From the NCBI RefSeq assembly GCF_016808335.1, contig NC_053146.1, forward strand, positions 24,050,637-24,114,636: 64,000 bases of DNA. The letters are read 5' to 3'. The translations under genes and the position numbers were made by a program. This document shows, in pieces, positions 45,601 through 55,300 of this stretch. The stretch is from Panicum virgatum (lineage: Eukaryota > Streptophyta > Magnoliopsida > Poales > Poaceae). Each line of letters begins with the position of its first letter. The first letter of the stretch is position 1. A model generated the notes under the pieces. That model worked only from the letters and a program-made list of their open reading frames with translations, was not told the origin of the DNA and did no database searches.

Positions 45601-47521
45601 GAAGCCTAAGGTCGGTTTCGGAGAACGTGATTGGGACATGGGACCAAGGGGTGCGGAAGTGCTTGCCTTCGCACACATGTGAGACCGTGTGGAGGTATTC
45701 TTTCCTCTGCTTCTTCGTCTCGTGTACAAGCTCGTTTGACCCACCGGAGATGGCGTTGATGACATTTACCACGTCTCCGGCGGGGTCGTTGGCTCTTTCT
45801 GGGACTTGACCTGGTTCTAGCTTCGGTGGTGGGGGAATGTAGGTGGGTGCTTGTGGTGCGGGTGGTTGCTGCCATGCTTGCTGTGGCGCCGAAGGGGTGG
45901 GGACTTGTGGGAGTTGGGGTGCCGAAGGGGCTGAAAGGGCTGGAGGTGTGTATGTGGGGTCATAGTGGAAGGTTGGGAAGGATGGCGAGAGTGTGGGATA
46001 CGCCAAAGTCCAGTGAGGTTGTTGCGAAGGCTGCCACTGAGTAGGTGGAGGCAGGCTTCGGTGGCTGGGTGTTGGTACTTCGGTCGAATTCTTTTTTCTT
46101 CTCATTGAGAAGGGGGCAGTCGCTCGTCCAATGCCCCTTGTCCCTGCCGTGGATGCAGCAGTACGGGACTTTCTGCCTTCGGTCGGTGTTATCTCCGCGG
46201 TCGCAGTTGGTGTTGCTTCAGTCGCTCCTCCCTCCTCTGTTGTTTTGACACCTGGAGTCGCACGCTTCGTCGCTGGAGATCGTATTCACGGCCTTCGGGG
46301 TCTTCGCCTGCTCGGCCTGATGTGGCCTCGCTCGGTCGCGGTTGCGCGCCCGCTGCTCGTTCATCTCTTCATGTCATCACCTTTTTCCGTTGTCCGAGAT
46401 GCAATATTCCTGCATTATCTCGAAGAGCCTGTTAATGGTCTTCGGCTTGCGGCATTCAAGGTACTCTCCGCACGGGCCGAGGCTTAGTCCCGCAACCGCG
46501 GCGTCAATGATGGTTTTCTCCGCCACATCCGGAGCCCTCGCACGAAGCCTGATGAGGCGGTGTAGGTATTCTTGTAAGGTGGAGCTTCCTTGCTTGAAGT
46601 TGTGGAAGTCGCATGGATTGATTTCATCAGGCTTCGGAGCTCGAAACGCAACGGTCAGCTTCGCTCGCAACTGGTCCCAAGCACGGATGTGGCCATTTGG
46701 AAGGTTCAAGTACCAGTGTTGTGCGAGGCCCCTCAAGGAAAGAACGAGGGCTTTGACCTTGCAGGCGGCGCCTCCTCCGTTTGCTTCGACTGTTGCTTTG
46801 TACTTGAGGAGGAATTCTCGAGAGTCAGAGCCTCCATCATACTGTGGGAGAATGGCCGGGTTGAAGCGTGGCGGCCACTGGAGCTCTTCGAATTCCACCG
46901 AAAGAGGGGTGCCGAGGCCTCCTTGGTGTGGTCGATGCTGCTGCTGCATCACTGCGTACTCGCCTTCTTCTTCGTCGGAGTACAGCTCTTCCTCGATGAT
47001 GATGGGTCTTGGGCAAAGCCTTATAGGCTGAGGTGCGTGCGGGACAGGCGCTGGTTCTGGGCGAGGGGCTTGATCTTGTTGTAGCATCGCCATGCGCTCG
47101 CGGATGGCTTGCCACATGGCCTTGCAATGAAGCCCTTCCTCCTTGAGCCTGTTGAGTTGCTCTTCCACCTCTTGTGTGGTGAGTTCCCGTTCTTTTCCCG
47201 TCGATCTCGTCGTGACTGCTGCGGCCGATGGGCCGGCCTGGGTTGCTGCCTACCAAATGTGGCGCAAACGCTCTGTAAGACACGTGTTGATTCTTCGCAT
47301 GGCCTGGATGTCTTCGCTGGTGACGCCCATGTCGAGGAGCTCGACCTTGAACTCCCCATCGGTGAGGTCATCGACCGAGGGGTCTTCGCTGTTGTCTTCA
47401 CGGTTGTTGGTGCCGGGTCGTTGGTTGTTGTGACGAGGGCATGGTCCGCCGAAGCCCAAACCTCCACCGAAGCGTTGGCCTCCGTTGAAGCGCTGGTGGT
47501 GGTCTTCTTCTTCGCTGCCAT
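45601..47521 (-). pseudogene. T1 gag
   Basis: The ATG at 47521 (MAAKKKTTTS) opens an acidic N-terminus that changes frame near 47450 (DPSVDDLTDGEFKVELLDMG). The gag domain is in 46377-47168: RFNPAILPQYDGGSDSREFL, LSLRGLAQHWYLNLP and FNFKQGSSTLQEYLHRL-like text. A Pro-rich tail (45700-46105) leads to the protease. Multiple frames are needed, so it is not translatable as one protein. Confidence 0.82.
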
Positions 47522-47577
47522 GGGGTCGTGTCGGAACGAGCCGCGGGGTGGACACCAAAACTGTTGGTGTAGGATAC

Positions 47578-48995
47578 TGTAGCGAAAATGGCCTCTCATA
47601 CCATATTTCAATATAATGTTTTGGCAATTGATGACACACACAATACTTGGACTAATATGATTGTTAAGATGAACATTCTCAGGCTTTTAGGTTCAAGTGA
47701 TGACAAAGAGAAGATAGGCGTAGCTAGGCCCGAAGGGCCGCCCCTACGGGGGTTCCGGATTAACCGATGATGAGCAAATTTGTACTCATCAGTGCAATGA
47801 ACTTGGCACCGGATTAACCGGCGTTGGGTGTTTTACACTCGTCGGTGCATTGACTTGGAGTACACCAGGCTAGGGTTTTACACCGGTTGAACCGACGCTA
47901 AAGAAATTGCATACGTCGGTGCATTGACAGATGAAGACAAAGGAAATTCTATACACCGGTTAAACCGACGATTAGATATTGGTGAACGTCGGTGTAGTTG
48001 TCCAGAGAGTTAGCTTTTCAGCAACTACACTCACAGGTTAAACCGACGCTGCATCGGTTGATTACGTCGGTTGATTGAGGTAGCCGTTGAAGTATAACGG
48101 CTAGTTGGAAAATGCACTCACCGGTTAAACCGGTGATGACAAAAACGGGAGCATCGGTTTAACCGGTGATAGCGCTTTTTGTTAGCCTTTTTCCAACGGC
48201 TAGTTTGGGGTGTGTGGGCTATATATATGCCACCCCACGGCTCATTTGAGGGTGCTGGAGACTAAGGAAGTATACAAGAGCCAAAGATCATCTCCAACCA
48301 CCATAGAGCTTCATTGTACATCATATAGGCTTAAGCACACTTGTGAGAGTGCTTAGTGCTTGTTTAGGCTTAGTTCTTGAGAGAACTAGCTTGAGTGAAA
48401 GCCTTGCTGCGGCAAGCATCTTGTGATCCGTCGTGTGACCCTCCGGCTTGGTGTGGAGAGGCAACGATACTTTGTGCGGGGGAAGAGGAGACCCCCTCCT
48501 TGGTGGAGAAGCTCCGAAGTGGATTTCGGCCGGGTGACCGAGAGAGACGGTGGCGGTGCACGAGACTCGGTGTCTTGTGGGCACTCGCCTTCACTTGCCG
48601 GCAACGCCTTGGTGGTGTAGTGCAAGACGGTGATCGGAAGAGCCTCGGTGTCCCGTGGACGTAGGCGTTTGTGCCGAACCACGTTACATGACCGTGTCTA
48701 CCCGGGAGTTTGCATCCCTCTTGCACTTACCTCTTTACTTACCATATTACGTTTTTGCATTTACTTTATCTTGCGTGCCTTTACTTTCCTAGGTAATTTG
48801 TTTAGGATTGGCTATAGGTTGCAAGTATTTTGGGGTAAGTAGAGAATAGCAAAGATAAACCTTAGTCATAACTAGCATGTATAGGACGTGTTAGATTTAT
48901 CTTATGCAAGTAATTTGAGCCCTAGGTTAAAAAGCGATTAGCGACCCTATTCACCCCCTCCCCCTCTAGGGTCGGACACCCCGGTGATCCTTACA
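47578..48995 (+). mobile_element. Solo LTR of a copia (Sirevirus-like) element
   Basis: 1418 bp, TGTAGCGAAAATGG...GTGATCCTTACA. It is flanked by the TSD gatac (47573-47577 and 48996-49000), so it arose by LTR-LTR recombination that removed the body. The sequence gcgaccctattcacccc near the end is common in grass Sirevirus LTRs. A cluster of ccggttaaaccg-like repeats fills 47750-48165. Confidence 0.85.
47750..48165. repeat. Dispersed palindromic ccggttaaaccg motifs
   Basis: At least seven variants of caccggttaaaccgacg or its arms, paired with cgtcggtgcattgac-type text, at irregular 50-100 bp spacing inside the copia LTR. Each core is a near-perfect palindrome. Confidence 0.8.
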
Positions 48996-49558
48996 GATAC
49001 CCTTCGGAGCGAAGGAAAATCACAACGGCTCAAGTTTGGAAGGACGAATCCTCCACAGAGAGTAGCCCCAAGGATAGTGGCACGAAAATCAAAGCACGAG
49101 TAATAACTCTTCTGTATTTAATGTCCCATGACAAGCAGTTACATGGGTATTTATAGCCGGCGGCTCAACTACCCGCCGGCGTGAATTCTCCGTAATGCCC
49201 CCTAACGGCTTCATTTCTGTAATATACCGTGGGCACTAAAGTAACATTATACAAAAGACACCGGTAGTGGGTTACAGCTGGACTGGCAAGTGGGCCTTTC
49301 CGCGGGTTCCTCCGTCCCTCGCCCTTCGGACTGGGCCTCCTCAGTCGTACACCTTCATCCGCGGTCCTTCGCCATCCGATCTTCATCCGTCTTGCCTTGT
49401 GACGAGTTCTGCCATTCGAGTCTTCGGTGCTTCGCTCGCGGGCTTCGCTCGCATGCTTCGCCGGGCTTCGCTCCGCGACCTTCGCACAATCGCCCTGACT
49501 TCGGGATTTGGACTCTCGGGCGTCGCACCATCGCTTGCCACCCGAACAGGATCTTACA

Positions 49559-50269
49559 TTTTGAAACGGCAAGCTGCTGTGAGGAACGTAGCTACATTAT
49601 TTCTAGATAATCGAACCAAATAATATCCTAGCGGTCGATGACATGGTTGCATAATATCTTGCACACAACATCATTTTTAGTGCATAGAGAGTGCTTTTCC
49701 TTTCATGTGCTGATGCACTAGCAGATAGATGGACGACATTCTGTGGCGGTTATAGATAGAGCATCTTCCCCTTTAATCCCATATATACTGACGGCATTTG
49801 GTCGATGGTAGAAATAGGATCATAACTATCATGAAGAACAAAGGAGTTTAATTTCTATGCTTGCTTAACCGAGAGAAGAAAACACAATGAAGCGATCACT
49901 GGAAAGATGACTGGAACCGAAAGAAAATCAAGGTCCAAGTAGTTCTCATTTTGAACTCCTCAAAATTATGTACTACTTCGTCAAAGATTTTCCACTAGAA
50001 ACATGACTGGAACCGAAAGAAAATCAGTTGCGCCACATAGAAGCAACTGATAGTATGCTCCAACAGAACATCTAGATCTACATTATTCCAGGACATCTAG
50101 ATCTCAAATAAATTGATCACTTGTTACATGTAGGGATGCAAGTTAGATAATTTTTGGGTCATTAGGTTGACCAAAAAGTTGATAAAATGAACTAGAATGA
50201 TATCATACGTAAATAATTTGGGAGACAAAATAGACTAGAGTGATATGCCATCATAATTAATTAGCTGAC
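49559..50269. other. Intergenic sequence, nothing recognised
   Basis: About 0.7 kb of AT-rich DNA between T1 and the MULE-type element. The phrase catgactggaaccgaaagaaaatca occurs twice, in part (about 49909 and 50003). No coding potential was seen. Confidence 0.6.
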
Positions 50270-50278
50270 CCCAAAAAA

Positions 50279-50900
50279 TGAAAAGTCTGGTTTACACTCT
50301 CAAACTATCATAAAAGTCCAACTTTCGATTTTCAACTAAAAAAACCGAATAACAAAGACCATCCAACTGTTGAAATTGGACAAATTTGGCCCCTAAAATG
50401 GTTTCAAAAGTGGTTTCCGTTTTGTGAAAATTAAAATTATTTAAATTTAAACTAAAGATTCATAAGTAATTCATTTTAGATAAAACAATATGAAATGGGT
50501 ATCCAAAGTTTTCTAAATATGTAACCTATCTATTGGCATGATACTTTTCAGTTGTTCATATTAATTTTTTTATTTTCATAATAATTGGTTGCTTGTAGTT
50601 ATGTCTATTATTTTTGAATAACTAAGCTTCAAATAGAGCAATAATAGAGATGTTACATTTTAGAAAAAAATTGGTACTAGTTTTATATTTTCTAATTTAA
50701 AATAAATAAGATTTGGCTTTTAAATATGATTAGAATTTTTCTAATTTATTAAAAAAATACAAAATCACATTGGAAACCACCCTAAAGGGCCAAAGTTTTC
50801 TGGTTTTCACAGTTGGATGGTCTATGTTATCGGATTTTGTAGTTAAAGGTTGAAAATCAGACTTTTGTAATATTTCGATGGTGTAATTCAGACTTTCCCT
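50279..50900. mobile_element. MULE-type non-autonomous element
   Basis: 622 bp with imperfect inverted ends of roughly 100 bp (aaaagtctggtttacac at the left; gtgtaattcagactttccc at the right). A perfect 9-bp duplication cccaaaaaa flanks it (50270-50278 and 50901-50909). Long inverted ends and a 9-bp TSD are the hallmarks of Mutator-like elements. It has no coding capacity. Confidence 0.82.
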
Positions 50901-50936
50901 CCCAAAAAACATCATTGGGTACCACTTGTGTCCTTA

Positions 50937-51979
50937 GGCCAATCTCAGTGGAGAGTTTCACTGCGCAGTTACCAAGACTGTCACATCAGCTTTACCGCCT
51001 CATGAAACTGTCAGTCTCAGTGTACAGTTCATTGCACTGTTTCACATACACTCTGTGTCATTAAACTCTTAGATGATGGTGTGATCTAATGTGCTATGAA
51101 CTATGTAGCCTGTCTAATGAAGATTTCTGGAAAGGTACCATAAAGAGATCTCTTTTGAATTGGCTTCTCTGCTTCTGTGTTGCCAGCAGTTGGCTTGGCT
51201 ATTATCTATGATTCACAAAGTTCAGATAATGCAGCTCCTTCACGTTACTAGTATTTGTCATCTACTCTCTGGTTACTATGCTGCTCGTGACCATGGATTC
51301 AGCATTCACCGACAAGGGAAAAAAAAATCAAAGATCCGTAGGAGCAATATACCATGGATTCATAGACATGGCTTGACCTTCATGAATCCTCGCATGGGAT
51401 TCTGAAACCATGCTGCATATGGTGGTGGCTATGGTGGGGGCGTAGCAGCTTGTGGTGGTGGGGGCACCATGGTAGTTGAGGGCGATGCAGCTGCAGGTGG
51501 TGGCGCAGCAGCAAGTGGTGGCGGCGCCATGGTTGGATCTCTTGGAGAAGAAGTTCCGTGCGGCGGACTTTTTCTCCCTGCTCGCCATCGGAGCCCAACG
51601 CAGTGCTACCCAAGATTACCAGGGGGAGGAGGCGAGATTGGAAAGGAATTGGAGGCAGAATTTGAAAGGGCAGGACGGAGATTGGAAGGAACTCCATATA
51701 TGCGTGCTGGAGAAATTGGGGGCGAGGATGGCGCGTGGGAAAGATTTGCCGCGCGGGAGGAGCACCAGGAAGCTGAAGGCGCAGCGGAATCTTAGGGATG
51801 AAACAATCCGCTCTCAGTGGAGTGTCGTGGACTTACCGAGATGTTGGTAACTAAAGCAACACTGTTTCATCACCACGACACGTTGATCTTCTCTCCTTTC
51901 ATTAAACTAGAGCCATGTCAGCAAAAATGCCTATGTGGCAGCTGATTTAATGCTGATGAAACTAGCACTGAAATTGGCC
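50937..51979. mobile_element. PIF/Harbinger-type non-autonomous element
   Basis: 1043 bp with ends ggccaatctcagtgg / cactgaaattggcc and a tta duplication (50934-50936 and 51980-51982). It contains GC-rich inner DNA at about 51430-51800 with ORFs up to 124 codons and no transposase motif. On the minus strand a Pro-rich stretch may be the remnant of an element ORF. It ends about 350 bp before the RRP43 start codon. Confidence 0.78.
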
Positions 51980-51982
51980 TTA

Positions 51983-52331
51983 GTTACAAGAGAACACAAA
52001 AAGGTTGAAGCATTAATAGAATTGGGTAAATGGAAGGCATGTGCCATTTAATTTATTATCAACTAGAATAACATCCCTAGATAAAATATAGAAAAGTCAC
52101 AATATGTTGATATGGATCTGACATGCATATTACAAGTGAGGAAGGCGATTACATTGTTTCTAGCAAGTATATACTTTAAATTTCACCTTAAAATTTTGTT
52201 TAAAAAATCCCAAACCAACGCGCGGGTATCACCTTAGAAAAACATAAACCCTAGTAAGTCGCCGCGCTTCAGCACGAAACCCCAAACCCCTCTCCCAGAA
52301 ACTAAGCAGCTGCCACAACCACAGCCGTGAG
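51983..52331 (+). promoter_or_regulatory. Proximal promoter and 5' UTR of RRP43
   Basis: 349 bp between the PIF-type element and the ATG. It turns from AT-rich to C-rich at about 52210. No clear TATA box is placed. Translation context is good (ccgtgagATGGCG). Confidence 0.6.
52246..52254 (+). promoter_or_regulatory. Telo-box-like motif
   Basis: AAACCCTAG, 78 bp before the ATG. Telo boxes (AAACCCTA) are enriched in plant promoters of ribosome-biogenesis and translation genes, which suits an rRNA-processing exosome subunit. Its function here is inferred. Confidence 0.5.
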
Positions 52332-55300
52332 ATGGCGGAGAAGACCGAACCGGCGGCGGCCGCGGCCAGCGGGCTCGCCGGGGAGATGGAGGTAGAGGCG
52401 TACCGCCGCCTCTTTCCGCTGGCCTTCCTGGAGCGCCACCTCCGGGAGTCCGTCCGCCCCGATGCCCGCCGCCTCTCCGAGGCCCGCCCCACCACCGTCG
52501 CCCTCGGCGCCGTCTCCTCCGCGCATGGATCCGCTCTCGTCCGCCTTGGCGACACCGTAATGCTCCCCACTCTCCCCTATTTCCCACCTCGTGCTGGCCT
52601 CGCGCGCTCCGCAACTGCTTGACGAAATGCCTGTGCAGGCCATGCTCGCGTCAGTCAAGCTGGAGGTGATGTCACCCCCGGCCGAATCCTCGGATGAAGG
52701 ATCCGTCGGTTCGTGCTCCCTGTCCCATGGATAGCTGCTGCTTCTGTTGCCTTTGCTTGTTTTTCATGGTTAACTTATCTGTATTTTGCGCAGTTGTTGA
52801 GTTCCATATGCCACCCATCTGCTCCCCGTTGGTCAGACCAGGCCGGCCTGCTGACGTGGCACCAGTCATTTCCAAGGCCCTTGAGGACGTTCTCATGAGG
52901 TTTTTATTGTCTGATTTTGGTGCTCCAATAACTTCAGCTCTTTGATTGAATGAATAGATAGATAGATGCAGAATTGAATCCTTCCCAGAGAAAGGGAGAG
53001 TTCATCAGGATCACATTTGATTGATCTTTACCTGAAAATCCTGACTTTTCACAAACCGATATGGAAGTTGTGATTTAGAGTAGAGAGAACTGGTTTGGCC
53101 TAGTCATTCTTTTTGTAGTAATAAACTAACATAACATTGCCACTTCAGTTTATTAACCATGGACCATTTCCTGTTAATAAAAATAAGAGCAGGAATTGGG
53201 TTATGTGATTGTTTTAAATACAGAGCGACACATATTCTGTTTTTCGTATTAGTAGACATAAATATAGCCGTAAAAGGTAATAATGAAAGTGACATGTTGG
53301 AGACTGATGTTAAAAATCTCAAACAAAAAAGAATAGAGGGAATAGCAAGATTTGCATCATACACTGCCATGCATGTAAACTTATTTTTCTGATTGTAGGC
53401 TTTAATCTGTTCGACTTGGTCTTGTCATCACATGATTTGGCTATTTTGTCCGTACCTCTTGTCTGTATCACTTCAACAAACTAACGCACAGTCTGGCAGA
53501 GAGGTAACTTTGTTCTGTTCGCTTGTGCCTCTTATGCAGTTCTGGAATGTTGAATTTGAAGGAGCTCTGTTTGATCAGTGGGAAGGCTTCTTGGCTAGCA
53601 TACCTGGTAAATATATATGTACATATATGCTTCTCTCATTGATAACTTCATAGTGTGAACTGAAAGGAGCTGTGCCATTGACATGAAATCTCAATTAGTC
53701 ACTACCTCACTACAAGGGCTCCACTATGTACTTGTGATGAATAATATAAGTTGAATAATATGAGAAGGGGGGCCAATCCAAACACCCAGAGTATTTCATT
53801 GAGTCAAAACTACTGTACCTTAAAAGATCTGGTACCTTGGAATAGCATGATTCTAGTTGAGAAACAGCCTTACAATCAGGCTAAAATATCCTTGTGATTT
53901 TTGCACATTCTATCCTATCAATGCTAGAATACTAATGAGTAATTATTTGTGATGTTTTGAAAAATTTACTCATGCTTGTGATGCCTTTCCTCAAGCTACC
54001 CTTCTTCCTTAGTCTGTCATTATTTTCTTTTTTTTAAGAAGTTAACCCACCTTCATTTGTTATGTCTTTCCTCAACTCTCAGCATTTTCTCATTACTTCA
54101 TAAAACTTCTTTGTACTATCATCTTAGTAACTTTTTTGAACTTCCTTTCCTCACGTGCCAATTTTGTAATTGACACTACTAAGAGTGCCCTCAACTTGAT
54201 AAGGATCCAAGCTATGGTTTTCAGCAGCACCTTTGAAATTTATGCCACTTAAGCTGTAGGACTTTATGCCTTAGGTGATTGGACAGGAATTATGCATACT
54301 TTTTGTTAACTTCTGGCGGACAGATAATATTTAGCCTAAAATAACTTACGCCCTGTTTGGATCAGGCTGGATTTTGAGACTCCAGAATCTAGAAGCTGCA
54401 GTGCTTCCAAATGGGTTAGTTTCTAGTGAAGATTTCAGAAGCCAGATTTTAGGATTATTAAAATCCTAGAAGCTTGATAAGGGTAGATTTTAGCAACCTA
54501 TGTTACCCGGATACTTGGATACGGATACGGATACGCGATACGTCGATACTCCGATACGTCATTTTTCCAAAAACACTGATACGGGGATACGCGAATATAT
54601 ATATAATATATATAAAAATATTCCAGACTAGTTCAAAACGACCATATTTCATAGTATGATAATATAAAAATAGTATGCAAATGATAAATCTAATTGTTAT
54701 GTGGTGGAGCTCCTGCAGTATCAGATAGATCGAGAGCCCCTATATCATCTAGCATACTCTCTATGGCTGGTTCATCCAGCGAGAGTTGAGCTTGCTGAAG
54801 AAAATCAGCACCACCATCAAGGTCAAACTCAAAGGTATCTCCTCCAATATCCCACATTGCTGTTGGACCCTGGTAATATTCTTCCGTTTTCCTTGAAAGA
54901 AGACGCAAGTTCTGGTGTACAAAAACTAAATCTTCAGCACGTCCAGGATTCAGCCTACAGTATTTAATTTAAGTTAAATCCCATGTTGCTTGATTGAATT
55001 AATTAGTGAGCAAAAGAAAGAAAATAATTGAACCTGTTTCTGATAGAACTATGGATCATTCCATAGGTACTCCAATTTCTTTCAGCACAAGAAGAGGATG
55101 TTGGCTGCCCAAGTAATCTGAATGCCAACCTTTTCAACTCAGGAGTAGAGTTACCATGAATTCCCCACCACTGCTTTGCCTCCAGATGAGCTCTATCTTC
55201 AATTGAGTCATAGGAATTAAATCCATTCCCATACAAAGAGAAATCAGCAAACTGTTGCTTGATCTTTTTTAATTCATCACCAGAAAAAAACCTTCTGAAA

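Larger units (their letters stand above)
6530..49558 (-). mobile_element. T1: outermost Tat-lineage Ty3/gypsy element
   Basis: The minus-strand order from right to left is: 5' LTR (47562-49558), gag, protease, reverse transcriptase, RNase H, [T2 inserted, TSD tatgc at 9293-9297 and 43491-43495], RNase H remainder, integrase, then a 3' untranslated region with a 108-bp repeat. The 3' LTR was not found before A1 and is presumed to lie beyond the window. Integrase ends with a Tat-type tail (SKWEGSF...SWNKDMLQRYY). Frameshifts, stops and a changed protease active site show it is dead. T1 is the oldest layer of the nest. Confidence 0.8.
47562..49558 (-). repeat. 5' LTR of T1, split by a copia solo LTR
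   Basis: The outer pieces are 47562-47577 and 48996-49558 (about 575 bp when joined), TGTTGGTGTAGG...GATCTTACA on the plus strand. It has many ccttcg motifs. TATAAATA on the minus strand (49148-49155) is a likely TATA box. A neighbouring gacaccaaaa on the gag side belongs to the primer-binding region. Confidence 0.83.

Noticed and set aside
47578..47620. Copia LTR start placed at tgttttggc (47617)
   Set aside because: The TSD gatac only fits a start at 47578 (TGTAGCG) with the end at 48995.
51476..51850. 124-codon plus-strand ORF upstream of RRP43 as a host gene
   Set aside because: It lies wholly within the PIF-type element, overlaps other open frames of equal length and shows no known domain.
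53485..53505. Alternative exon acceptor at acgcacag before tctggcagag
   Set aside because: The acceptor at 53539 yields the conserved GMLNLKELCLISGKASW, while the upstream one gives unrelated residues.
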